The notes under the pieces: generated by a model | The model's input: the letters and a program-made list of their open reading frames with translations, nothing else | Database searches by the model: none | Told to the model about the DNA's origin: nothing | Assembly (NCBI RefSeq): GCF_003173035.1 | Contig: NZ_QGLE01000002.1 | Span: 1 to 64,000, forward strand | Direction: 5' to 3' | Origin: Zavarzinia aquatilis | Lineage (GTDB): Bacteria; Pseudomonadota; Alphaproteobacteria; Zavarziniales; Zavarziniaceae | Length of the DNA: 64,000 bases | Made by a program: the position numbers and the translations under genes | Shown: in pieces, positions 27,417-34,759 of the stretch | Layout: the number at the start of each line of letters is the position of its first letter | Numbering within the stretch: the stretch's first letter is position 1

Positions 27417-28184
27417 ATGCGGATCGCCAGTTTCAACGTCAACTCGGTCAAGGCGAGGATGGCCAATCTGGTCGACTGGCTGCGCGCGGCCGGGCCGGAT
27501 GTCGTCTGCCTGCAGGAGTTGAAGACCATCGAGATGCCGACCGAGGAGGTCGAGGACGCGGGCTACAACGTCCGCTACGTCGGGCAGAAGACCTATAACG
27601 GCGTCGCCATCCTCGCGAAGGAAAGCATCGAGGTCGAGGAAGAGCGCCTCCCCGGCGAGGCGGAGGACGAGCAGGCGCGTTATCTGCAGGCGCTGATCGG
27701 CGGGCGCCTGCGCGTTGCCTCGATCTATCTGCCCAACGGCAATCCCATCGACACCGAGAAATTCCCCTACAAGCTGCGCTGGATGGCGCGGCTGCGCGAC
27801 CAGGCCGCCGGCCTTCTCGCGCTGGAAGAACCCCTGGTGCTGGCGGGGGACTACAACGTCTGCCCGACCGACGGCGATTGCTACGACCCCGCCGCCTTCC
27901 GCGACGATGCCCTGTGCCAGCCGGAAAGCCGCTCGGCCTTCCGCCGGCTGCTGAACCTTGGCCTGACCGATGCCCTGATGGCGATCGACCCCGGGCCCCG
28001 GCGCTATACCTATTGGGATTATCAGGGCCGGGCACTCGAGCGGAACAACGGATTGCGCATCGACCACCTGCTGCTGTCGCCGCAGGCGGCGGACCTTCTG
28101 GTCGACGCCGGGGTCGACCGCGCCCCGCGCGAGAAGGAAAAGCCGTCGGACCACACGCCGGTCTGGTGCGAACTGGATATCTGA
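27417..28184 (+). CDS. xthA: Exodeoxyribonuclease III
   Basis: AP endonuclease/3' exonuclease of base-excision repair, 255 residues. It shows MRIASFNVNSVKAR at the start, the metal-binding Glu in VCLQELKT, the YNGVAILAK block, AGDYNVCPT near residue 143 and the terminal catalytic EKPSDHTPVW. Complete length. It follows erpA closely and precedes a GFA-family gene by one base. Confidence 0.96.
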   Translation: MRIASFNVNSVKARMANLVDWLRAAGPDVVCLQELKTIEMPTEEVEDAGYNVRYVGQKTYNGVAILAKESIEVEEERLPGEAEDEQARYLQALIGGRLRVASIYLPNGNPIDTEKFPYKLRWMARLRDQAAGLLALEEPLVLAGDYNVCPTDGDCYDPAAFRDDALCQPESRSAFRRLLNLGLTDALMAIDPGPRRYTYWDYQGRALERNNGLRIDHLLLSPQAADLLVDAGVDRAPREKEKPSDHTPVWCELDI

Positions 28185-28185
28185 C

Positions 28186-28638
28186 ATGAGCGACGCCCCT
28201 GCCCGGCCGGTGACCGCTGCCGACCCGCTGACCGGCTCCTGCCTGTGCGGGGCGGTGCGCTACCGGATCACGGCGGCGCCGAATTCGGTCAGCCATTGCC
28301 ATTGCACCCTGTGCCGCAAGGCCGCGGGCGCCGGTTTCGTCACCTGGGCGACGGTGCCCCGCGCCGCCTTCGCGCTGGAGGGGCGAGTAACCGAATATGC
28401 CTGGTCGCCCCGCTCGCGCCGGCAGTTCTGCGCCCGCTGCGGCAGCCAGCTCACCTTCCGCTTCGTCGAACTGGCGGAGGAGATCGACTTCACCTGCGCG
28501 ACCCTCGACGATCCGTCGCGAATCTCGCCCGAATATCACACCTGGGTCTCGAAACAGCTGCCCTGGATCGTGCTCGGCGAAGACAACATCCCCCATTACG
28601 CCGAATGGGGCGTCGATTCGGTGCCCGAAGGCGCGTAA
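28186..28638 (+). CDS. GFA/CENP-V family zinc protein
   Basis: A 150-residue protein of the GFA (glutathione-dependent formaldehyde-activating-like) family. Zinc-binding cysteines are visible in GSCLCGAVRY, HCHCTLCRKAAG and FCARCGSQL. The fold is well recognised but most members have no proven reaction, and the original formaldehyde activity was shown for only a few. It is cotranscribed with erpA and xthA by spacing. A short GC stem followed by five T lies just after the stop. Confidence 0.85.
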   Translation: MSDAPARPVTAADPLTGSCLCGAVRYRITAAPNSVSHCHCTLCRKAAGAGFVTWATVPRAAFALEGRVTEYAWSPRSRRQFCARCGSQLTFRFVELAEEIDFTCATLDDPSRISPEYHTWVSKQLPWIVLGEDNIPHYAEWGVDSVPEGA

Positions 28639-28644
28639 GGGACC

Positions 28645-28671
28645 GCCGGTCGGAACAGCCGGCACATTTTT
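28645..28671 (+). terminator. Weak terminator after the GFA-family gene
   Basis: A 5-base stem (GCCGG, 9-base loop, CCGGC) is followed four bases on by TTTTT. It lies directly after the GFA stop and before the MarR operator region. The stem is short, so confidence is low. Confidence 0.4.
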
Positions 28672-28680
28672 GTCGCGTTT

Positions 28681-28701
28681 TATGTCAGAATTACTGACAT
28701 A
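28681..28701. promoter_or_regulatory. Perfect 21-base palindrome upstream of the MarR gene
   Basis: TATGTCAG and CTGACATA form perfect 8-base arms around AATTA, in an AT-rich spot with a following TATATA. The centre lies about 86 bases before the MarR start. Its size and symmetry fit a MarR-dimer operator controlling the MarR-OmpR-EnvZ gene set. This is inference from position and symmetry. A clear -35 was not found. Confidence 0.65.
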
Positions 28702-28776
28702 TATATGGAAGCATCTTGCGCATTCCCGTCGAGAGGGCAGGATGCTGACCATCCTTTGGCGAAGATCGCGACTCCC

Positions 28777-29274
28777 ATGAACAGCCAGCAGCAAGCGCGT
28801 CCCAATCCCCTGTTCCTGCGCGACGAGGAAATCCGGCAGGGGATCGAGCTGCTGTTCTTCGCCTATCGCGATTTCACCTCGGATGCCGATGCCGTGCTGT
28901 CGCGCCATGGCATGGGCCGGGCCCATCACCGGGTGGTCCATTTCGTCGGCCGCCGCCCGGGCATGACGGTCAACGAATTGCTGGGCATCCTGGGCATCAC
29001 CAAGCAGAGCCTGTCGCGCGTGCTGTCGCAATTGATCGAGGAAGGCCTTGTCGTCCAGGCGCAGGGCACGCGCGACCGGCGCCAGCGCCTGCTGTCCCTG
29101 ACCGACAAGGGCACCGAGCTGGAGCGGCAATTGTCCGGCCTGCAGCGTGCCCGGGTGACCAAGGCCTATCGCGAGGCCGGAGCCGAGGCCGTCGCCGGTT
29201 TTCGCAAGGTGCTGATCGGCCTGATCGACGAAGGCAGCCGCGAGACCATCCTCGCTTCGGTCGACAGGGACTGA
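28777..29274 (+). CDS. MarR-family transcriptional regulator
   Basis: A 165-residue winged-helix regulator. The recognition helix and wing are in VNELLGILGITKQSLSRVLSQL followed by QGTRDRRQRLLSLTDKG (residues about 65-115), flanked by dimerisation helices. The chosen ATG excludes a short non-conserved upstream extension. A perfect palindrome lies upstream. A response regulator and a histidine kinase follow at 5 bases and by overlap. The MarR-OmpR-EnvZ order occurs in several alphaproteobacteria. The ligand is unknown. Confidence 0.9.
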   Translation: MNSQQQARPNPLFLRDEEIRQGIELLFFAYRDFTSDADAVLSRHGMGRAHHRVVHFVGRRPGMTVNELLGILGITKQSLSRVLSQLIEEGLVVQAQGTRDRRQRLLSLTDKGTELERQLSGLQRARVTKAYREAGAEAVAGFRKVLIGLIDEGSRETILASVDRD

Positions 29275-29279
29275 GCCCG

Positions 29280-29972
29280 TTGAGCGAGATTGCCCCCGCC
29301 CATCTCCTCGTCGTCGACGACGACGCCCGGCTGCGCGCCCTCCTCGCCAAATATCTGGGCGATCAGGGGTTCCGGGTCTCGACCGCGGGCGATGCCGAGG
29401 AGGCGAGCCGCCAGGTCGAGGCCATCGCCTTCGATCTCGTCATCCTCGACGTCATGATGCCGGGCGAGGACGGGATTTCCCTGACCCGCCGCCTGCGCGA
29501 GGAGGCGGACCTGCCCGTCCTGCTGCTGACCGCGCGCGGCCAGCCGGACGACCGCATCGCCGGGCTGGAAGCCGGGGCCGACGACTACCTGCCGAAACCC
29601 TTCGAGCCGCGCGAATTGGTGCTGCGCATCCAGGCGATCCTGCGCCGCCACGCGCCGCCGCCGCCCACTCCCGGCACATCCGAGGTGATCAACCTCGGGG
29701 CCTGGCGCCTCGACCTCAACCGCGGGCAATTGCAGCGGGGCAGCGAGACGGTGCGCCTGACCTCGGGCGAATTGAAACTGATCCGCCTGCTCGCCGAGAA
29801 ACCGGGCCAGCCGATCAGCCGCGAGGAACTGGCGATCGCCACCGGCCAGACCCAGGAACGCACCATCGACGTGCAGGTGACCCGCCTGCGCCGCAAGATC
29901 GAGGACGATCCCAAGGCGCCCAACCACCTGCAGACCGTGCGCGGCAAGGGTTACGTGCTGTGGCTGAACTGA
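29280..29972 (+). CDS. OmpR-family response regulator
   Basis: A 230-residue two-component regulator. The receiver domain (residues about 8-122) has the acidic pair in VVDDDARL, the phospho-acceptor Asp in VILDVMMPGEDG near residue 57, Thr in LLLTARG and Lys in DDYLPKPFEP. A proline-rich linker follows, then an OmpR/PhoB winged helix (RLTSGELKLIRLLAEKPG, VTRLRRKIEDDPKAP, TVRGKGYVL). The start is TTG, 5 bases after the MarR stop. It overlaps the kinase gene by 13 bases. Confidence 0.93.
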   Translation: MSEIAPAHLLVVDDDARLRALLAKYLGDQGFRVSTAGDAEEASRQVEAIAFDLVILDVMMPGEDGISLTRRLREEADLPVLLLTARGQPDDRIAGLEAGADDYLPKPFEPRELVLRIQAILRRHAPPPPTPGTSEVINLGAWRLDLNRGQLQRGSETVRLTSGELKLIRLLAEKPGQPISREELAIATGQTQERTIDVQVTRLRRKIEDDPKAPNHLQTVRGKGYVLWLN

Positions 29973-31315
29973 TCCGGCAGCCGGACGCCATCGACCGCGC
30001 CGGGCGCTTCATCCGCCAGATCCTGCCCAAGAATCTGTTCGCCCGCGCCCTCATCATCATCGTCGCGCCTGTCCTTCTGTCCCAGTCGATCCTGTCGTTC
30101 ATCTTCATCGACCGGCATTGGGAACTGGTGACCCGGCGTTTCTGCAACGCGGTCGCGGGCGATATTTCCTATGTCATCGCCGAACTCGACATTGCGCCCG
30201 GCGCCGACAACACGCGCATGTTCGTCCGCGCCCGCCAGTCGATGCAACTCGACGCATCCTATGCCCCGGGGGCGGCCCTGCCCGAACCGGTCGAGGTCCG
30301 TTACCCGATCCTCGAGCGCGTGCTGAGGACCGAGCTGACCCGGGTCGTTGGCCTGCCGATGACCATCGACGCCGCCTCCGACGCCGACAATATCCACCTC
30401 GCCTTCGATCTCGGCGAGGGGGTGTTGCGGGTCTCGCTGCCCTTGAAACGCATCACGACCTCGACCAACGAGTTGCTGTTCTTCTGGATGGTCGGGCTTT
30501 CGGTGCTGCTGCTGACCGTCGCCATCCTGTTCCTGCGCAACCAGATCCGCCCCATCGTCCGCCTGACCGAGGCGGCGGAAGCCTTCGGCAAGGGCCAGCC
30601 CATCGGCGAATTCAAACCCTCCGGCGCGCGGGAGGTGCGGCGCGCCGCCGCCGCCTTCATCGCCATGCGCCAGCGGATCGAGCGCCACCTGCGCCAGCGC
30701 ACGGAAATGCTGGCCGGTATCAGCCATGACCTGCGCACCCCCCTGACCCGGATGAAGCTGCGCCTCGCCATGATGGGCGGGGGCGAGGACGAGGCGGAAT
30801 TGACCCGCGATGTCGAAGACCTCGAGCGGATGATCGAGGAATTCCTCGCCTTCGCCCGCGGCCAGGAGGGCGAGCAGCCGGCGGAGGTCGATGTCGCCGC
30901 GCTGATCGGCGAGGCGGTCGGCGCCGCCAACGCCGGCCATCGCCCGACCCCGGTGGAGATGCCGGCGCTGGAGCCGCTGACCGTGACCATCAGGCGGCAG
31001 GCGGTGAAACGCTGCCTGACCAATCTGATCGACAATGCCCAGCGCCATGCCGGCCATGTCCGCGTTTCGATGGCCGTGAGCGACCGCTGGATCGAGATCG
31101 TGGTCGACGACGACGGCCCCGGCATTCCCGACACACGGCGCGAGGACGCCTTCCGGCCGTTCGTTCGCCTCGACGCCGCGCGCAATCCGACCGACGGCGG
31201 CGTTGGCCTTGGCCTTGCCATCGCCCGCGATGTCGCGCGCAGCCATGGCGGCGACATCTTCCTCGAAACCGGGCCGATGGGCGGCCTCCGCGCCCGCATC
31301 CGCCTGCCGGTGTGA
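29960..31315 (+). CDS. EnvZ-like sensor histidine kinase
   Basis: Membrane sensor kinase of 451 residues. One membrane helix lies near residues 28-50, a periplasmic domain follows to about residue 170, then a second helix (LFFWMVGLSVLLLTVAILFL) and a HAMP segment with the PIVRLTEAAEAFGKG register. The phospho-acceptor His is in GISHDLRTPLTRMKL near residue 254. The ATPase domain has NLIDNAQRHAG (N box), DDDGPGIPD and GGVGLGLAI. The start is GTG. Together with the preceding gene it forms a complete two-component pair. The stimulus is unknown. Confidence 0.93.
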   Translation: MAELIRQPDAIDRAGRFIRQILPKNLFARALIIIVAPVLLSQSILSFIFIDRHWELVTRRFCNAVAGDISYVIAELDIAPGADNTRMFVRARQSMQLDASYAPGAALPEPVEVRYPILERVLRTELTRVVGLPMTIDAASDADNIHLAFDLGEGVLRVSLPLKRITTSTNELLFFWMVGLSVLLLTVAILFLRNQIRPIVRLTEAAEAFGKGQPIGEFKPSGAREVRRAAAAFIAMRQRIERHLRQRTEMLAGISHDLRTPLTRMKLRLAMMGGGEDEAELTRDVEDLERMIEEFLAFARGQEGEQPAEVDVAALIGEAVGAANAGHRPTPVEMPALEPLTVTIRRQAVKRCLTNLIDNAQRHAGHVRVSMAVSDRWIEIVVDDDGPGIPDTRREDAFRPFVRLDAARNPTDGGVGLGLAIARDVARSHGGDIFLETGPMGGLRARIRLPV

Positions 31316-31319
31316 CGCC

Positions 31320-32117
31320 ATGCGCCGCGCCCTCGCCCTTTCCCTCGCCGTCGCCGCGCTGACGGCTGCCCCGGCGCGGGCCGAGGGGGGCTGGCAGGTC
31401 GATTGCGGCGCGACCTCGGCCATCCTCGGGGGCAAGGTCGTGCCGGGCGGGGCCTGCGCGGCAACGCTTGGCCTTGCCGACGGCACCAGCCTGAAGTTCT
31501 GGACCGGGGCGCGCAGCGCGGATGGCCTCGCATTGCGTGGCCCGGCACTCGCCATCGAGATGCCCCTGCCCGAAGATCGCCTCGACGCCCTCGCCGCCCG
31601 TTTCAAGGGCAATGCCGCCGTGCTGGCGGCCGGTGCCGCCTATCGCCTCGATCTGTCGTCCGGCGCCGCCATCGAGGGGCGCTGCGACCGCCTGTCGATC
31701 CCGCCACGGCGCGCCAGCCGCCCCGCCGACGGGCCGAAGACGCTGGGCTTCGAGCGCATGGGCTGCCAGATCGACGATGCCGACGGCACGATCCGCGACC
31801 GCCTGATCGCGGACGGAAGTTTCGCCTTCGCCCTGAGCATCGGCGGCGTCCGCCTCGCCCGCGCGGTCCATCTGGAGGACGGGGGCGACGAAGCCTATGC
31901 CGCCGCCCTCGCCCGCCTGGCGGGGGAGGCCGCGCCGCCGCCGCCCGTCGCCGCCCCGGCGGCACCGTCTTCCGCCAAGGCGCCGGGTCCGGCCGTGCCC
32001 AGTTACGAACTCGACGATCTGCCTTCGGGCGAAGGCGAAGGCAACGGCGGACCGACCCCGCCCGCCGCGCCGCCCGGCCCCCCGGTACAGAGCTTCGAGC
32101 TGGAAGACCTCGACTAG
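31320..32117 (+). CDS. Secreted protein of unknown function
   Basis: A 265-residue exported protein with a clear Sec signal (RRALALSLAVAALTAAPARA, cleavage near residue 21). The body starts GGWQVDCGA and contains four cysteines, weakly recalling the W-x-V-x-C opening of invasion-associated locus B proteins, but I cannot support that assignment. The last 65 residues are Pro/Ala-rich and hold two copies of a short acidic motif, VPSYELDDLP and VQSFELEDLD, the second at the very C-terminus. It begins 4 bases after the kinase stop, so it may be an accessory or target of that sensor system. Its stop overlaps the convergent GlxA-like gene. Confidence 0.7.
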   Translation: MRRALALSLAVAALTAAPARAEGGWQVDCGATSAILGGKVVPGGACAATLGLADGTSLKFWTGARSADGLALRGPALAIEMPLPEDRLDALAARFKGNAAVLAAGAAYRLDLSSGAAIEGRCDRLSIPPRRASRPADGPKTLGFERMGCQIDDADGTIRDRLIADGSFAFALSIGGVRLARAVHLEDGGDEAYAAALARLAGEAAPPPPVAAPAAPSSAKAPGPAVPSYELDDLPSGEGEGNGGPTPPAAPPGPPVQSFELEDLD

Positions 32118-33076
32118 GCCCGCCCCGCGCGGCGCCAGCCCGCCGGGGCCGTGCCGTAATGTTCGCGGAATGCCCGGGTGAAATGGGCGACATTGACGAA
32201 GCCGGTCGCCAGCGCGATCTCGCTTACCGGCAGGGCCGACCGGCGCAGCAATTCCGCCGCCTTTTCAAGGCGCAGGTTGCGGTAGAACCGCATCATCGGC
32301 TGCCCGGTCTGCGCCGCGAACAGGCGCTGGATCTGCCGCGCCCCCACCCCGGCGAGCTGGGCGAGCTGATCGAGCGTCAGGGGATCGGCGATGTGATCGG
32401 TCATCAGGTCGACGGCGGCGACGAGGGCCGGATGGCTGAGGCCGTAAGTCTCTGCGACGCCTGCCTTCTGTGGATCGTCGGCAAGGCGGACGCGGGTGTG
32501 AATGAACCAGTCGCTGATCCGGCGGGCGAAATCGGCGCCATGTTCGGCGGCGATGATCGAATGCATCATGTCGAGCGGCGCGACACCGCCCGCGCAGGTG
32601 TAGCGGTCGCGGTCGATGACGAAGAGCCGCCGCTCCATCAGATAATCGGGCGAGCGGGCGCGCAGTGCCTCGAAATGCTGCCAGTGAATGGTGAAACGCC
32701 GGCTTTCCAGCAAGCCCGCCTCGGCCAGCAGGGCGGCCCCGCCGGATATCCCGCCCAGCCGCACCCCCGCCCGGTCCAGCCGGCGCAGCCAGCCACTCAG
32801 GGCAGGCTCGCGCAGGTCCAAAGGATCGCCACCCGCGACGACGAAGACGAGATCGAAATCGAGCCCGGCCTCGGCCAGCGGCACACAATCGAACGAAGCC
32901 CCGGCCGACGAGCGCGATTGCGTGCCCGACAGCGAAACGAAGCGCAGGTCGTAGAGCGCCCGCCCGGCAAGGAGATTGGCCGCGCGCAACGGCTCGATCG
33001 CCGCCGAGGTCGACATGAGGGCATAGCCGTCGATCAGGCAGAAGCCGATCCGCTGCGGTTTGTCGGGGCTGAACAT
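32114..33076 (-). CDS. GlxA/GbdR-like AraC-family regulator
   Basis: A 320-residue regulator with an N-terminal class I glutamine-amidotransferase-like (DJ-1/PfpI) domain and a C-terminal AraC helix-turn-helix pair (LDQLAQLAGVGARQIQRLFA and VSEIALATGFVNVAHFTRAF). In the nucleophile loop it reads GISGGAALLAEAGLL, with no Cys, as in GbdR-type sensors. In pseudomonads GbdR and SouR respond to dimethylglycine, glycine betaine or sarcosine and drive sarcosine oxidase genes. Here it diverges from soxBDAG, so it is very likely their activator. Confidence 0.9.
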   Translation of the reverse strand: MFSPDKPQRIGFCLIDGYALMSTSAAIEPLRAANLLAGRALYDLRFVSLSGTQSRSSAGASFDCVPLAEAGLDFDLVFVVAGGDPLDLREPALSGWLRRLDRAGVRLGGISGGAALLAEAGLLESRRFTIHWQHFEALRARSPDYLMERRLFVIDRDRYTCAGGVAPLDMMHSIIAAEHGADFARRISDWFIHTRVRLADDPQKAGVAETYGLSHPALVAAVDLMTDHIADPLTLDQLAQLAGVGARQIQRLFAAQTGQPMMRFYRNLRLEKAAELLRRSALPVSEIALATGFVNVAHFTRAFREHYGTAPAGWRRAGRA

Positions 33077-33078
33077 GG

Positions 33079-33096
33079 CACGATCATGTCGTGATC
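33079..33096. promoter_or_regulatory. Overlapping dyads in the glxA-like/soxB intergenic region
   Basis: Two interlocked inverted repeats lie just upstream of the regulator gene: CACGA-TCATG-TCGTG and GATCA-TGTCG-TGATC. They fall in the 134-base divergent gap and could be part of the operator for the adjacent regulator. A canonical -35/-10 for soxB was not evident. The assignment is by position and symmetry only. Confidence 0.45.
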
Positions 33097-33210
33097 AGCA
33101 CAACAAATGTCAATTATGGAATAAGGCGCGACGATGTTTCGCCGCTATCGTCGAGAGCTATCGGGGTGACCATCCGGCTGCCCCGCCAAAGCCGGAAGAG
33201 GCGGTCCGCC

Positions 33211-34461
33211 GTGCGCTATTCAGGGTTCAGGATCATTCGCGAGGCGCTGACCGGCCACAGGGGCTGGGGCCCCGCCTGGCGCGACCCGGTACCGCAGGCC
33301 GCCTATGATTACGTCATCGTCGGCGGCGGCGGCCATGGCCTCGCCACCGCCTATTATCTGGCGAAGACCTATGGCAAGGCGCGGATCGCCGTCCTCGAAA
33401 AGGGCTGGATCGGCAGCGGCAACGCCGGCCGCAACACGACGATCATCCGCTCCAACTACCTGCTCGACGGCAACGAGCCGTTCTACGAGCTTTCGATGCA
33501 GCTCTGGGAAGGGCTGGAGCAGGAGCTGAACTACAACGCGATGATCAGCCAGCGCGGCATCCTGAACCTGTGCCACAGCGACGGCCAGCGCGACGCCTAT
33601 CGCCGGCGCGGCAATGCCATGCGCCTGAACGGGGTCGACGCCGAACTGCTCGACCGCGACGGGGTGCGGGCCATGGCGCCGTTCCTCGATTTCGACAATG
33701 CGCGCTTTCCGATCAAGGGCGGCCTCGTGCAGCGCCGGGCCGGCACGGCGCGCCACGACGCGGTCGTCTGGGGTTACGCCCGGGGCGCAGACCGGCTGGG
33801 CGTCGACATCATCCAGAACTGCGAAGTGACGGGGATGCGCATCGAGGGCGGCCGCATCCTCGGCCTTGAGACGACACGGGGCTTCATCGGCGCGGGCAAG
33901 GTCGGCGTCGCCGTCGCCGGCAATTCCAGCCGGGTGATGGCCATGGCGGGAATGCGCCTGCCAATGGAAAGCCATGTCCTTCAGGCTTTCGTCTCGGAAG
34001 GCCTGAAGCCGCTGATCCCGGGCGTCATCACCTTCGGCGCCGGACATTTCTACGTCAGCCAGTCGGACAAGGGCGGCCTCGTCTTCGGCGGCGATATCGA
34101 CGGTTACAATTCCTATGCCCAGCGCGGCAACCTGCCCGTGGTCGAGGACGTCTGCGAGGGCGGCATGGCGCTGATGCCGATGATCGGCCGCGCCCGCCTC
34201 CTGCGCATCTGGGGCGGCATCATGGACATGTCGATGGACGGCTCGCCCATCATCGACCGGACCGATGTCGACGGGCTCTATTTCAACGGCGGCTGGTGCT
34301 ACGGCGGTTTCAAGGCGACGCCCGGTTCCGGCCTGTGCTTCGCCCATCTGCTGGCGACCGACAGCCCGCAGGCGACGGCGGCGGCGATGCGCCTCGACCG
34401 CTTCCGCCGCGGCCTGCTGATCGACGAGAAGGGCGTGGGCAACCAGCCCAACCTGCATTGA
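33211..34461 (+). CDS. soxB: Sarcosine oxidase subunit beta
   Basis: FAD-dependent catalytic subunit, 416 residues, of heterotetrameric sarcosine oxidase, which demethylates sarcosine to glycine. The dinucleotide-binding motif YVIVGGGGHGLATAYYL lies near residue 33. GWIGSGNAGRNTTIIRSNY and the RHDAVVWGYARGAD stretch follow; in this family a His in that region carries the covalent FMN. The GTG start, with GGAAGAGG upstream, gives the typical opening RYSGFRIIREALTGHRGWGP. Longer readings upstream are not conserved. It is first of the canonical soxBDAG order. Confidence 0.94.
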   Translation: MRYSGFRIIREALTGHRGWGPAWRDPVPQAAYDYVIVGGGGHGLATAYYLAKTYGKARIAVLEKGWIGSGNAGRNTTIIRSNYLLDGNEPFYELSMQLWEGLEQELNYNAMISQRGILNLCHSDGQRDAYRRRGNAMRLNGVDAELLDRDGVRAMAPFLDFDNARFPIKGGLVQRRAGTARHDAVVWGYARGADRLGVDIIQNCEVTGMRIEGGRILGLETTRGFIGAGKVGVAVAGNSSRVMAMAGMRLPMESHVLQAFVSEGLKPLIPGVITFGAGHFYVSQSDKGGLVFGGDIDGYNSYAQRGNLPVVEDVCEGGMALMPMIGRARLLRIWGGIMDMSMDGSPIIDRTDVDGLYFNGGWCYGGFKATPGSGLCFAHLLATDSPQATAAAMRLDRFRRGLLIDEKGVGNQPNLH

Positions 34462-34471
34462 GAGGCCCGCG

Positions 34472-34759
34472 ATGCTGATCCCCCACCCGCTGCTCGGCCC
34501 GCGCGATGCCCAGGAATTCACCTATCTTGGCGACGCCGCGCTGATCGACCGGCCCGACGGCCTTGCCGCCGATGCCGCGGAACGCTTCTTCGATTACGGT
34601 TACCTGCGCGACAATCCGCCGGGCGAGCACCGGGAACTGTGGTTCCACGAACAGGGCGACCGCTCCTGGCTGGTGGTGACCCGCAACATCACGACCCATG
34701 AAATCGTCCGGGTCGAACTCGCGCGCGATGTCGCCCTTGCGCGGGGGCGTGGCCGATGA
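34472..34759 (+). CDS. soxD: Sarcosine oxidase subunit delta, zinc-ligand-poor variant
   Basis: Small delta subunit of 95 residues. The family outline is clear: PxxxGPRDxxEFxYxGDA at the start, YLRDNPPGEHRELWFHEQGDRSWLVVTRN and THEI near the end. The usual zinc site needs a CPxCG at the N-terminus and a later His/Cys pair. Here the first motif reads HPLLG and the later cysteine position is Asp, so the whole protein contains no cysteine. Zinc binding of the standard kind is therefore not expected. It lies 10 bases after soxB and overlaps soxA in ATGA. Confidence 0.9.
   Translation: MLIPHPLLGPRDAQEFTYLGDAALIDRPDGLAADAAERFFDYGYLRDNPPGEHRELWFHEQGDRSWLVVTRNITTHEIVRVELARDVALARGRGR

Noticed and set aside
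31320-32117. Invasion-associated locus B protein
   Set aside because: Only the W-x-V-x-C opening is similar. Cysteine spacing and the C-terminal part do not convincingly match.
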